Source: Aphrocallistes beatrix (Eukaryota > Porifera > Hexactinellida > Sceptrulophora > Aphrocallistidae). From it: DNA of 64,000 nt. The notes beneath the pieces are model-generated. The model saw nothing but the letters and a program-made list of their open reading frames with translations, did not search any database and was not told the origin of the DNA. This document shows positions 42,486-54,300 of the stretch, piece by piece. Position 1 is the stretch's first letter. Each line of letters opens with the position of its first letter. A program made the translations under genes and the position numbers. The stretch is taken from assembly GCA_963281255.1 (NCBI GenBank), contig OY725496.1, positions 3,573,723-3,637,722 of the forward strand, read 5' to 3'.

Positions 42486-43951
42486 GAAGAGTAGTGTTTG
42501 TTAGTTTTGATTCGATGAAAATTTTCTAGTGAATTAAACATCTCTGACCGACTAGTAGATATTTCACGGTCCAATAGTTTTGTCTTGTGGAGATACGTAT
42601 GACATAATGTGACCATTGTTCAGTGTCTAGCCGGGCTGACAGTTACAAATTGTATATGTACTTAAGTAATATTATATTAGATCCAAGTATTATTGACATT
42701 TTTAATAATCCCAGAGTTAGCTATGACTTGTGGAGAACTAGTTGGGAGTGGAGACCTGGATTTCTTTCTCAGCCAGGCTACTTTCTGAGTTATTGTGATA
42801 CAGCTCTTTATATTATAAAGACATAACATTCTGAAGAAATTCAAACAATAACATTTTCAGTATTTCTCCCATGACTAAAATAAATATTTTTGATGATACT
42901 ATAAAATATATTTAATTTATAATGGGTGGCATCGTGCGACGTGTTTAGAGCTGCTCCATAGGGAGATACCTTTATGACATGAACGATGTGGAACAGCCGT
43001 CCATCCGTCCGTATGGCAGCCTGCTAGGCTAAATCTAACAGTGATTCTTGACAAATTTGGCATGTCAGATCCGTTTATATGTTGAATGCTAGATGTTCAC
43101 CTGAAATTTCGCTATTCATGATTTCCGGTTTTATATGCATAATATGTGTATCTTCGCAACTTTTCCAGAGCCGCTTTTTATCGTAGAAATGACACCTTCA
43201 GCTATTATAGACATTTGTTCTCAGTCTCGCCATTCTAATTCTGTATATTTTCTCAGACGTTTATTTATACTACAAAAACTCATTGTGGAATTGTGGCAGT
43301 GGCATTGTTGCGTGATTGAATCTATCTGACTGCACATCGGGTTTAATGTACAAGATACTTTCACGGATCAAGCAACTGCCTGGACAGAATCCCATTACAA
43401 CGAAGGTATTCCTTAAATAAGAGTAAATTACGCTAAAGTGAATATATTTACTAAAATAAAATTTGTAAAAAGCCCACTTTTGTAATATAAAAAAAATGAA
43501 ATTAGTAACTTTGTACTACCAACATTGTCCACATAGTCGGGTAATTTAATTGAAATTTTGAAGACTCGTTAAATATTTTGTTTTAATTGCGATTTTATAT
43601 CAATATAACTCGGAAAACAGTCTCGTATCACGATTCAAAGAGAATCAAGATTGCTTGAAAAATCGCTGAGTTATGCTGCCACAAAGGATTTTAGATCGAA
43701 ATTTTGCAAAAAAATCCTTTTAAAAGTTGTTGATCCTTGTTACCATTTTGGCACCTAAAAAGGCCCGAAGGGGGCTTTTGTTGTTGTTGTTTTTGGTGCC
43801 TAATAACAATGTTTAAGTTTTTCAAAACGAGGCTTTTTTAAATTCGGTCTATTTTACCGTATGTTGCCCTTTTATTTAAGCCTGATCATTCAAAGATAGT
43901 TAAGATTCAATTTCAAAATATGTAGAATTTTGATAAATTTAATGAGAATGA
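42486..43951. other. Intergenic with minor repeats
   Basis: About 42945-43000 repeats the LTA4H intron motif (GCTCCATAGGGAGATACC). A hairpin GGCACCTAAAAA ... TTTTTGGTGCC lies at about 43749-43801. No gene is recognised. Confidence 0.35.

Positions 43952-43988
<37 letters not shown>
43952..43988. repeat. (ATT)n microsatellite
   Basis: Twelve tandem ATT units directly adjoin the GC-rich end of the palindromic repeat. Confidence 0.9.
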
Positions 43989-43989
<1 letters not shown>

Positions 43990-45151
43990 AAGCGCGCTTC
44001 GCGGCTGGCGGACACTTTGTGTCCGCCGGAGGCTCCCTTCGGTCGCCTGGAGGTGACATTGGTTAATTATAAGGGAGATAACATCTCTAAATATGTCCAT
44101 CTTAGTGTTTAAAACCGATTTCACTCGAAAAATCACCAAATTTGTCAATTTTAAAATTTTTGATGCGTAATGATGACGACATAACAAAGTGATGAGTCAT
44201 CATTTTTTGATGAAAGTCGCATCATATGTGAGGTATGATAGTATACAGATTCTATTAAAATTTCAGCCTTCTATCTCCTATAATGGCTGAGTTATGTTCG
44301 AATAACTGTGTTGCTTAACTTTTAAAAATGTGACAATGACGTCATAATTCCATGATGAGTCGACATTTTGCTCTGAACTCAGAACTTACTGGAGCCATAG
44401 CCAAAAGACTCCCACATGCCAAAAATCAGCCTTCTGCGACCGGCAGTTTCTTCAATCAATTCGTTACAGAGAGATTCCTTACTATTAAAACTCGATTAAT
44501 CTATATATATGTATGTGTGTATATATATATATCTCTGTAACGAATTGATTGAAGAAACTGTCAGGCCCAGAAAGCTGATTTTTGGCATGTGGGAGTCTTT
44601 TAGGCTATGGCTCCAGTAAGTTCTGAGCTCAGACAAAAATGTTGACTCATCATGGAATTATACGTCATTGTCACATTTTTTAAAAGTTAAGCAATACAGT
44701 TATTCGAGCATAACTCAGCCATTATAGGAGATAGAATGCTGAAATTTTAATAGAATCTGTATACTAACATGCGTCACATATGATGCAACTATCACCAAAA
44801 AATGATGACTCATCACTTTGTTATGACGTCATCATTACTCATCAAATTTTAAAAATTGACAAATTTGGTGATTTTTCGAGTGATATCGATTTTAAAACTA
44901 AGATGGACACATTTAGATATGATATCTCCCGTTTAATTAACCCGAGGATTACTTGGGGTCAAAGGTATAAATAGAAATGACCCAGCTTTCACTTTCATTT
45001 TCAGTTTACTTTCAATTAACTTTCACTTTCAATTCAACATTCCTGGACGTGCTCGGGTTAACCAATGTCACCTCCAGGCGACCGAAGGGAGCCTCCGGCG
45101 GACACGAAGTGTCCGCCAGCCGCGCAGCGCAAGCAAGCGAAGCGCGCTTGT
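43989..45151. repeat. Large palindromic repeat, two inverted arms
   Basis: The left arm runs from CAAGCGCGCTTCGCGGCTGG to TTCAATCAATTCGTTACAGAG near 44470. The right arm is its reverse complement, from CTGTAACGAATTGATTGAAG near 44535 to AAGCAAGCGAAGCGCGCTTG. The arms are about 480 bp, separated by a TA-rich centre, and the right one is interrupted by a 117-bp piggyBac-like MITE. Each arm includes GGCGGACAC...GTGTCCGCC and the conserved CATGCCAAAAATCAGCCTTC. No transposase is seen. Confidence 0.8.
44941..45057. mobile_element. piggyBac-like MITE with TTAA duplication, copy 1
   Basis: Starts CCCGAG and ends CTCGGG, flanked by TTAA on both sides (44937-44940, 45058-45061). The sister repeat at 46118-46613 shows the empty site, reading AATTAACCAATGTC with a single TTAA. 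The interior has GGTATAAATAGAAATGACC, then repeated CTTTCACTTTCA/CAATTAACTTTC. Confidence 0.88.
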
Positions 45152-45167
45152 ATATATATATATATAC

Positions 45168-46089
45168 CAGGGTTGGAATTTAACCCGGGTTAAATAGGTT
45201 TTGCCCAGCCCAGTGGGTTAAACCCGGGTAAAATCCGGTTTTAATTAGTTTAACCCGGGTTAAAACGGGTTTTATTCTCCAGAAACGGATTTTCCCAGTC
45301 ATTGTCTTTGTTTTCAAATTCAACGATATAATTAACCCTACTTGGACTTGGGGTCAAAGGTATAAATAGAAAATTCCCACTTTCATTTTCACTTTCAGTT
45401 CACTTTCAATTAACTTTCACTTTCACTTCAACATTCCAAGTCCAATTAGGGTTAATTATATTAGCGTATTTATTGTAAGAGGTGCATATCAAAATCTAAT
45501 ACACTAATGAAAATCTAAAACAAATGAAAAGCAAATCACCATTCAAACTCCACTGAACCTCTCAATTCCCGATAACAGATTACCAATTTTGCTGGTTCTC
45601 TAAGTCTAATCTATTTCGAAGTTTGTTCTGGACTAAACTAAGGTTAGAAAATATCCGCTCAATTGAAGTAGTTATTCGCCTCACCTTGGACCTTCTACTT
45701 TTAGAAAAAAAGCTTTGAACAGGATCACTGGGCCACCAACAAAACTTGCCATTATACATGTAGTACCTGCTATGATTAGAGTAGGTAAGATGAACAAACT
45801 GCTCTATATACTAGTATCTTTTGATTGTTTACTTAAAGCACTTCAGATTGTTGTAACTTTTAAGAAATTCCATGTTCGTACATCAGGTCTTATTAAAAAC
45901 ATCATTACGGAATCTCAATATAATACTTGCAGAATAAGAATTTTCAATCCAAACAATTGATATCGCTAAAATTAACTTGATTTACAAGTACATTAGAATA
46001 AAACCCACTTTAACCCAGTTTAACCCACAAAGGGGGGTTTTGCCCAGCCCGGGTTTAACCCGGGGGGTGGGTTAAATTAGCCAACCCTG
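45168..46089 (-). mobile_element. hAT element with transposase remnant, inserted in a TA microsatellite
   Basis: Ends CAGGGTTGG and CCAACCCTG are inverted, with subterminal GGGTTAAACCCGGGT motifs at both ends. ATATATAC flanks both sides (45160-45167, 46090-46097), the 8-bp hAT duplication. On the minus strand, 45666-45580 reads SIERIFSNLSLVQNKLRN and on to RLDLEN, matching the C-terminal dimerisation domain of hAT transposases, then stops. The rest of the transposase is gone. A piggyBac-like MITE has inserted within it. Confidence 0.88.
45336..45451. mobile_element. piggyBac-like MITE, copy 2, nested in the hAT element
   Basis: Starts CCCTACTTGGACTTGG and ends CCAAGTCCAATTAGGG, flanked by TTAA on each side (45332-45335, 45452-45455). 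The interior matches copy 1: GGGGTCAAAGGTATAAATAG, then CTTTCACTTTCA repeats. Confidence 0.88.
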
Positions 46090-46117
46090 ATATATACGTA
46101 TATATATATATATATAT

Positions 46118-46613
46118 CTGTAACGAATTGATTGAAGAAACTGCCGGGCGCAGAAGGCTGATTTTTGGCATGTGGGAGTCTTTTGGCTATGGCTCCAGTA
46201 AGTTCTGAGTTCAGAGCAAAATGTCGACTCATCATGGAATTATGACGTCATTGTTACATTTTTAAAAGTTAAGCAACACAGTTATTCGAGCATAACTCAG
46301 CCATTATAGGAGATAGAAGGCTGAAATTTTAATAAAATCTGTATACTAACATACCTCACATATGATGCGACTTTCATCAAAAAATGATGACTCATCACTT
46401 TGTTATGACGTCATCATTACGCATCAAAAATTTTAAAATTGACAAATTTGGTGATTTTTCGAGTGAAATCGGTTTTAATACTAAGATGGACATATTTAGA
46501 GATGTTATCTCCCTTATAATTAACCAATGTCGCCTCCAGGCGACCGAAGGGATCCTCCGGCCGACACGAAGTGTCCGCCAGCCGCGCAGCGCAAGCAAGC
46601 GAAGCGCGCTTGT
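46118..46613. repeat. Third arm of the palindromic repeat family, direct copy
   Basis: Runs from CTGTAACGAATTGATTGAAG to AAGCAAGCGAAGCGCGCTTG in the same orientation as the 44535-45151 arm, without the MITE. A tail ATCGAGTTTTAATAGTAAGGAT follows at about 46635, as at the end of the 18118-18501 copy. Confidence 0.8.
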
Positions 46614-46715
46614 ATATATATATAAACAAACAATAATCGAGTTTTAATAGTAAGGATAGGTGAATGTTCTCACAACAATCTAGCAATATCTCCACACTCG
46701 TACAACACAACTGAA

Positions 46716-48275
46716 CTAAACACTACAATAAACGAACACAAACGCCATAATACTAATTAATAAGATTATTATGTATCTTGAAATGAGCAAACATTTTAAA
46801 CCCTTACTATAGTCAATTGATAGAGATGGAACGTTTATAGATCGATCTGAAGGTTCACTATCTTCATTTGCTTGTAGAGTATTTTGTAATACTTTTCTGG
46901 CAATTTTTTGCCAATTGTAGCAGGACAGAAGTGTTATATTCCAAATGGACGAAGCTAAAAACCCCATAGCTAGCATCAAGCAATAGCCCACTGCCTTCCA
47001 AGACACGAAATAGGCAAATACACATCCGGCAGGGATGCTTATCAGGATTAGGCAAAGATATTTACCCATCAAAGCTAAGTTCTGGAGACAGCATGCATTG
47101 CAAATGCCTCTCGTTACAGCCTCCATTTCTGATACAAGACACAAACTTATGATTTTAATCCCGAATTCAATCTGTTCTCTCACATCTTGAATAGTTGTGA
47201 AAACACATGAAATTAAGTGCGAAAAAGAGAAGATAAAAACGGAAAATACAACCTGTATCAATAATGCGAAACATTGGACCACAATGGCTGATTTCTTTGC
47301 TCTTACCAAATTATTTTCTCCAAGAAGATTACCTATGCGAACATTTGCACCAGTTCCAAAACCGAATGTAACAGACAACATCAGAAACCAAAACACGTTT
47401 AGAATGCCTAATAATGCGAGCTGATCAGTGTCTCTGATGATGAATCCGATGAATATTATAGGAACAAATCGTGCGACGATTATTTCTACAATTAGTTGAA
47501 GCGTCCCAACTATTCCGTATTTCAAAAAGTGATACCAACCAGTTAAGTTAGACCAAGAGAACACAGCGTATGTAAGATGTACACTCGTCAGTTGGATGTA
47601 AGCGAAGAGTAGAATTGCAATTAGGTAATTACTGATGGTAAATGACAGAGCTACACCTTTGATCTCAAGAGACAAGACAACAATCAGAACATACTGCAAA
47701 CAGATATTCAACAGATTTCCACTTACAAATATTACAAGATTAGGAATCACAATATTTTGCGATTGCAAGAAATTACAAACCAGTCTCGAGTAGACATACG
47801 CTGGATAACTGAAACAGAGAACGGTCGTGTAATCCCCTGCACCTTGTGCTAACTCAGCGTCTCGTGTGATGTAGTAAATGGCAGGTTTGACGCTGATCCA
47901 TATTGTCCATATAGGGAAGCAAGTGAGTGATGCGATTATTAATGCTCGCATGAAGTAGGTTCCCATCAGTTTGTAGTTTGCTGCTCCATAAGCTTGAGAG
48001 CAGAGTGTGCTCATACCAGCAGCAATTCCCTGTACAACCACGTACGAAGTGCATCCAATAATTGCTTGGCCTATGAACAGGGAACTCACTTTCTTCCCTA
48101 TGTCAGTTCCTGATGTACGGGAAATGAAAACGGTACCTGTTTTTGCTTGTAGAGCATCACTGAAGAAAACAAGTGCCCCTATAAGCCCTAACATGTTGAG
48201 AAACTTTAACTCTGTTAGTATCCATTTCTGTTTACTTGCAAAACCTGTTAACTCTTTTAACCTCCGAAAAACCAT
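46716..48275 (-). CDS. MATE family multidrug/toxin extrusion transporter
   Basis: 519 residues in one exon with about twelve helices plus a C-terminal extra helix, as in animal MATE (SLC47) proteins. The family core in the first half is GIAAGMSTLCSQAYGAANY. NFLQSQNIVIPNLVIF and GNLLNICLQYVLI mark the loop between helices 4 and 6. The second half has FGFGTGANVRIGNLLGENN and a stretch with GICNACCLQN. The cytoplasmic stretch before the last helix is Ser/Asp-rich (NEDSEPSDRSINVPS). MATEs export organic cations by proton exchange; specificity here is unknown. A paralogue starts at 63500 in the opposite orientation. Lack of introns is unusual for SLC47 genes. Confidence 0.92.
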   Translation of the reverse strand: MVFRRLKELTGFASKQKWILTELKFLNMLGLIGALVFFSDALQAKTGTVFISRTSGTDIGKKVSSLFIGQAIIGCTSYVVVQGIAAGMSTLCSQAYGAANYKLMGTYFMRALIIASLTCFPIWTIWISVKPAIYYITRDAELAQGAGDYTTVLCFSYPAYVYSRLVCNFLQSQNIVIPNLVIFVSGNLLNICLQYVLIVVLSLEIKGVALSFTISNYLIAILLFAYIQLTSVHLTYAVFSWSNLTGWYHFLKYGIVGTLQLIVEIIVARFVPIIFIGFIIRDTDQLALLGILNVFWFLMLSVTFGFGTGANVRIGNLLGENNLVRAKKSAIVVQCFALLIQVVFSVFIFSFSHLISCVFTTIQDVREQIEFGIKIISLCLVSEMEAVTRGICNACCLQNLALMGKYLCLILISIPAGCVFAYFVSWKAVGYCLMLAMGFLASSIWNITLLSCYNWQKIARKVLQNTLQANEDSEPSDRSINVPSLSIDYSKGLKCLLISRYIIILLISIMAFVFVYCSV

Positions 48276-49017
48276 TTCTGCTTCCTTCTATGTATCCTTG
48301 TTTAATAATTTTAAGCAATAACCCTTGGCTCTGTTATAATATACTGGCCTACCTGTTAGGTCCGCATGCACAAAAGTAAGTCGTATACTGTCATGCTCAG
48401 CGACGCATTGGATTTATATATTCATTCTTAACCATTTTTATTGATTCCAATAAAATGAACTAGTATTTCATGTATATCTTAGCAGAAGAATATATCAACC
48501 CTCACAGTGCACTGAGTATGATCATTCAATTTCATATTTTAATGCAGCTGAAGAGAGAGATGACCTGACATGCATTGTTTAATTAAAGCTCCCACTCAAG
48601 ATAATTATGAGTAAGATACTAATTCAGAGATGTGAAAATGCGTATATTCATTTGTTAATGATGAGTAAATAAAATACGCATTCATTCACATTGTTCTTTT
48701 CTAATGCGAAAATCTGATTCAGAAATACCTTGCATATCATTTAAGTATTGGTGAAAACAATGAATTATCTGGGATTCGAAACGCTCTATTATGCGTATAA
48801 TTTAGTGTTTATTAAGAGTGCGAGAATTTTAAATTTTGTAACTCCTGTTCCATAATATTATTTACTGATTTAAGCGTTAAAACACTATGAAAATATTATT
48901 ATTGTTTTATAAATATCCAACCAACCCTCGTACTCGGGATTATAATAGTTTCCTAACTGGTTGGGTCTGAGCTGCTTATGATATACTGGAGCTTGCAATA
49001 GTTTTATCGATTACTGC
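48276..49017. other. Divergent intergenic region between MATE and PARG
   Basis: 742 bp, AT-rich, upstream of both genes. Probably holds both promoters. No distinct motif or repeat is called. Confidence 0.35.
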
Positions 49018-50943
49018 ATGGCTCAGGATGAAACTGTCACTTCTACTCAAACCAACCTAGACAACTTTCTAAGTTCACCAGCTACTACATCATCTAATGG
49101 CAGCAGCAGAGCACAATGTGTTATAGTAGACTCTACACATGAACATCTAATACTATTGGACTGTGATAAATTAAGAGCTGGGGATGAATCCAATGTTATG
49201 CCTGACTTACCGTTACAGGTTCGTCCTAACTCGAAATTACAAGACAACACTCCTCCACAAGAGAGTAGGAAACGTCGATCTCCTGACAATACTCTCCCAC
49301 AGTCCACAAGCTGTAAGCATCCTAACACCTCGTCCACACCTCCTGATACTAACGCGAGCCTCTCAAGAAGCACAGCTGATATTGAGACAGTGTCTTCCAA
49401 TCAGATTAATGACGCTGGAACATCTTCACTCCCTCACACGACATGCCGTACCCACACCCTGCTCATCCGGTACCGCGAGGCAGGGAAAGCTCCTCTCCCC
49501 TCTCCCCTGGAGTTCCAGGAGTCCTGGGACGGCCAGCACGTGCGGATGCCCTGCTCCGCTAAGAACCTACACCCCCTGCCTGTGCCGGGCAGTAGGAGGC
49601 GCATGGTTAGCAAGTGGTCTATCATTGAGAGTGCCCTGCAGTCCAAGATAAGCAACAGCCAGCAACTGGAGGAGGCAATCCTCCGCTACAACCCCGACGC
49701 AGGCCGCCGGTGGAACTTCTCCGGACTGCACGCTTTCTTCTCGCACTACGCGACTGCTGAGGAGAGGAAGGAGGTATTCGGCAGCACAATCCCTGGCATG
49801 AGCAGGCTGGCACTCAACCTCCCCACCCTGGTCACAGCTCCCCTCCCCCTGCTAAGGTGTGAACAGTCGCGTGAGGTCACTCTCTCTCAGGTGCAAGTGG
49901 CCTGTCTCTTAGCAAACGCGTTTTTTTGCACCTTCCCCAGACGAAACGCAACAGGTGTGAACACAGAATACGCAAACTTCCCCTCTATCAACATGCATAC
50001 ACTGTTCGGACCTGACCAGGTGTCAACACCTGTGAGAGACATACCTCCTCTCAGCAAGTGCAGGGCTCACAAACTGAGGTGCTTATTCCATTACTTCAAG
50101 AGGGTGCTACGCGATCAGCCAACCGGATGTGTTACATTTCGCAGACAGCAGCTAGAGCAACCATTCGACTGGTCTCTCAATCTCTGCACGCTAGCGGGTC
50201 TACAGGTAGAGAACGAAGGGAGGCTAGAGGATACCGACGAGGGAACACTCAAAGTTGATTTCGCTAACAAGATCGTAGGAGGAGGTGTTTTGAGGGGAGG
50301 GTGTGTGCAGGAGGAGATTTACTTCCTGATATGTCCAGAGTTGATTCTCTCACGCCTGTTCGTCGAGTGTCTAGAGCCGCACGAGGCCGTGGTGATGGTA
50401 GGAGCGGAGAGGTATTCGGACTACTCCGGCTACTCTGACACATTCGAGTGGAGTGGCGACCACTATGACGTCACGCCAGTCGACCCACTGGGTAGACGCA
50501 GGAGCTGTGTGGCAGCTATCGATGCCTTGATTGTCAGGAAGTTCTCAGATCAGTTCAGACCCTGGGCAATCCGCCGTGAGCTTGATAAGGCGCTGGCCGG
50601 ATTTCTGCGCTCTGAAATCGACAGTGAGAGAGCGCTGGCCCTGGCTACTGGAAACTGGGGATGTGGCGCATTCGGAGGTGACAAGCCATTGAAATGTATC
50701 ATACAGCTGATGGCGGCAGCTGTTACGAAGAGAGATTTGATCTACTTCACGTTCGGAGACAAGAAGTTAGGAGACGGCTTGAAAGAGTTACACGAGCTGT
50801 TGAGAGAAACGCATACACCTGTAGGTGCGTTATGGTCACACTTGTGTGAATACAACCAGCTCCTCAAGAACAAACAGTCAGAAGAGAAGGTACCCCCTCT
50901 GTTCCAGTACCTGACTGACCGAGTCTCCGACCTCACTCCCTGA
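49018..50943 (+). CDS. PARG: Poly(ADP-ribose) glycohydrolase, intronless
   Basis: 641 residues in one exon. PARG removes poly(ADP-ribose) chains after DNA damage, mainly in the nucleus. The catalytic signature is GGGVLRGGCVQEE, with GGG at 421-423 and the catalytic Gln-Glu-Glu at 431-433. Downstream are LICPELILSRLF, the tyrosine clasp region RYSDYSGYSDTFEW, AIDAL, ATGNWGCGAFGGD and YFTFGD. The disordered N-terminus has QTNLDNFL at 11-18, close to a PCNA-interacting PIP box (second aromatic replaced by Leu). A basic RKRR at 84-87 may be a nuclear signal. Human PARG has many exons, so this copy is probably intron-stripped or a retrogene. Confidence 0.94.
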   Translation: MAQDETVTSTQTNLDNFLSSPATTSSNGSSRAQCVIVDSTHEHLILLDCDKLRAGDESNVMPDLPLQVRPNSKLQDNTPPQESRKRRSPDNTLPQSTSCKHPNTSSTPPDTNASLSRSTADIETVSSNQINDAGTSSLPHTTCRTHTLLIRYREAGKAPLPSPLEFQESWDGQHVRMPCSAKNLHPLPVPGSRRRMVSKWSIIESALQSKISNSQQLEEAILRYNPDAGRRWNFSGLHAFFSHYATAEERKEVFGSTIPGMSRLALNLPTLVTAPLPLLRCEQSREVTLSQVQVACLLANAFFCTFPRRNATGVNTEYANFPSINMHTLFGPDQVSTPVRDIPPLSKCRAHKLRCLFHYFKRVLRDQPTGCVTFRRQQLEQPFDWSLNLCTLAGLQVENEGRLEDTDEGTLKVDFANKIVGGGVLRGGCVQEEIYFLICPELILSRLFVECLEPHEAVVMVGAERYSDYSGYSDTFEWSGDHYDVTPVDPLGRRRSCVAAIDALIVRKFSDQFRPWAIRRELDKALAGFLRSEIDSERALALATGNWGCGAFGGDKPLKCIIQLMAAAVTKRDLIYFTFGDKKLGDGLKELHELLRETHTPVGALWSHLCEYNQLLKNKQSEEKVPPLFQYLTDRVSDLTP

Positions 50944-51315
50944 GTACTCCCTGCTGCATTATATCCGGGTAGATCTAAATTGTGGATAAATTAAACCTTA
51001 CAAGCCAGTCACTGATATTGATATATTATTATGTATTAATAAATGTATTTCATGAAGGATACAGTTTATTCTTCTTCTTCAATTCTATGTATATGCGGTG
51101 CATTATATAAGTTAATATATCGTAAATCAATGTGTAGAATCCGATTTTCGTAGTTTGAAAGAATGTGAATATAAGTATATTCTGAGTTTTCATAAAATGA
51201 GTATACTGTATTACGAAGTTCATATCTCACGTGCCAGTCACTTACTGGAACTGTACTATTGATCTGTCGAATGACATTTTGTAATCATCCAAAATGAATT
51301 TCTAATATATCTAGA
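50944..51315. other. Intergenic between PARG and ABCC copy 1
   Basis: 372 bp, AT-rich, nothing recognised. It is unrelated to the sequence upstream of the second ABCC copy, so the duplication begins at or within a base or two of the start codon. Confidence 0.4.
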
Positions 51316-54300
51316 ATGTATTTCTATCAGAACAACACGGATTACAGAGGTTCCATTTTGTCTCAGATACTTTTCTCTTGGCTGGACAGACTGTTCTACA
51401 ATGGGATAATGAGGAAACTGAGTAAGAAAGACTTGCACACCTGTCCTAGGGAGCAGTGCTCTAGAGAATTGTTCTACATATTTGACAAATATTGGCAAGT
51501 AGAACTACAAAAAGATGGAAAACCTGACCTTAAAATCGCCATAGCTAAAACCCTGAAAAAAAGTTTCTTACTGAGCGGTATTTTAGTCCTACTGGAATAT
51601 TTGTTGATGTTAACTCAAGCCATCCTTGTTTATAACTTGTCCTCTCTCTGTACTGACAACACAACAAATATTACTGGAGCTGAATTAGGTGCAAGCCTTG
51701 GCTACGCGTCTGCCATATCCATTTGTGCTGTCCTTTTACCACTTATCCACAGTATCGGATTCTATGTTCTGTACTGCCTCGGCACTCAACTCCGCACTAT
51801 ATGCATCACGGCCATTTACAAGAAGGTGCTTCGTGTACAACAATCTGTGCTACACAAGATTACAATCGGACATATTATCAATCTTGTTTCGAATGATGTT
51901 TATAAATTCGACTTTGCAGTTGTTTATTGGAATTTCTTTTGGATCGCCCCTATCATCGCTATACTTTGCATCATCATAATCATAGTCCTCTTTCACCCAA
52001 TTGGCTTAATCGGAGTGTTATACATTCTATTGCACAACCCCATTCAAATCATGCTTGGATTCTTATTCGGGTATTTCAGACATCTCCAGTCGATTACTGG
52101 AGACAGCCGCATCAAACTTATGGACCAGATAATTCGAGGCATGCGTGTGATAAAATTCTACGTTTGGGAGGCTCCATTTGTGAAGTACATCAGCAGCATA
52201 CGGCGTAGAGAAGTTAAATATATGAGTCTGGCTGGGTTTTGTCAGAGTAGCAACTTCTCCTTTTTCAACACAAGCATATTCATTTCTATCTTTATCGTCT
52301 ATTCAGTGAGTCTAGCGGTTAACATCTCCATTCAACCATCAGATCTTGCTCTACTGTTCCTTGTGTTCAACATTCTATGCATTTGCAACGTGCTCTTGTT
52401 CGGACATGCTGTATCCACGAGTAGAGAGAGTGTGATAGCTCTGAATCGAATCCAGCGCATCCTAGAATTACCTGAGAATATCAGTCATTGCATAAGGAAG
52501 AAGTCAGCGGTAGAAGATAGCTGTCCCTCGATTCGGTTTCACAACTTTTCTGCTTCTTGGAAAGGAACCACAGAGGCAGATCGCGATCAATTACTTCTGA
52601 AATCCATCAACCTATCTTTCGACCGCGCCCAACTCGTCGCCATCGCCGGACCTCTCGGCTCCGGTAAGTCCAGCCTGCTTCTGAGTCTAATAAACGAGCT
52701 GCCCGGTCTATCCGGGGAGATCACGGTTTCAGGGGTGATGTCTTATGCTGCACAGGAACCATGGATATTCTCTGGCACCGTTAAGGACAACATTCTATTC
52801 GGTTCACCTCTCCACCGTGAACGTTATCGTCAGGTGATAAGTGCGTGTGGTCTGAAGGAGGACATCGAATCGTTGGAATCAGCTGACATGACGTTGATAG
52901 GAGAGCGAGGTGTGACACTGAGCGGGGGACAGAAGGCCAGAGTGTCACTAGCTCGTGCTGTCTACCAGCAGAGCGACACCTATCTCCTAGACGATCCTCT
53001 CAGTGCTGTGGATATGAGGGTTGGGAGAACAATATTCGAGGAGTGCATCAGCACATTTCTGAAAGGGAAACTGGTGATTTTAGTGACTCATCAGATTCAC
53101 TATGTGGAAAAGGCAGACGTTGTAGTAGTGATGAGGGAGGGAGAGATTGTAACCAGTGGGAGGTACCAGGATGTGGTAGAGCATGACGAGTTCTGTCGAG
53201 AGTTCTTGCGTGGGCTTAAAGATAAGAACGACAGGAAAAGACCTCTGTCACACGAAATAATCGAAACGAAGACTGATTTGTTGAAATCTGGAGATTGTGA
53301 AGAAGTATCGATTCGAGATGTTGAGATTGACGAGAACCCTCAACCCTTGTCTGTCTCTCTAACCACAGAAGAGAGTCAGCAGCATTTATCTAGCATTGTC
53401 ACATACCTCCGCTACTTTCTGGCAGGAGGACTGCTGGCAACTGTCTCCATGTTAGTTCTAACTGTGTTGAGTAACGGCTGTCTCCTCCTGTCATACTGGT
53501 GGATGCAATCCATCTCTGATTGTCTCTTCCAACCCTTCACCAATTCCAGCTCTCTCAACGCAACGCAATCGTGTCCTTGGTATTTCGACGGACAGTACGT
53601 GGGTGGGCTTGGATTGGCGGCTCTCTTCACGTTTCTAGGGTCTGTTTTCGTATTTTTACGCGGGTTCAACTTCTACTACGTGGTGCTGCAAGCCAGTCGA
53701 CGTCTTCACAACAGAATGCTGAACAGACTCGTACACACTCCCATGCGTTTCTTTGACACTAATCCCAGTGGTCGCATCCTCAACCGATTCTCTAAAGACA
53801 TCGGATTCTTAGATGAGCAATTGCCGTTCATCTTCTACAACTTTTGGCAATTCTCAACTTACAGTTTGGCCGTTGCCTTTGCTGCGTGTGCTGTTCAAGT
53901 ATTCCTACTGATCCCTATCTTCTTATTGTTAGTCTTCACTCTGCTGCTGAGATTCTTCTTCCTCAAATCTCTGACACAGGTGAAGCGACTAGAGAGTATC
54001 GCCCGTAGTCCTCTCTACTCCCACATTTCCATTTCTCTACAAGGTCTAACTACCATCCGTGCTCTTCGGATTGAGGAGAGAGCCACACAAGACTACCATT
54101 ACTTCCAGGACGACCACTCGTGTGCCTGGTACCACTATGTGGCTTTCAACTTTTGGTTTGGTCTGAGACTCGATTTGTTCATATCTTTTGTGATTATTTT
54201 TGCTGTTTTCTCTGCTTCAATTGCTAGATGTATGTTCGGATGGAATTATTTGATCAGTTTTTCTATTCCGCTATTACTTTCGTTGCCTCTCACTTTCCAA

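Noticed and set aside
53412-53669. Antisense frames inside the ABCC genes, repeated at 59625-59882
   Set aside because: They mirror the coding strand, are present only because of codon bias, and have no independent similarity.
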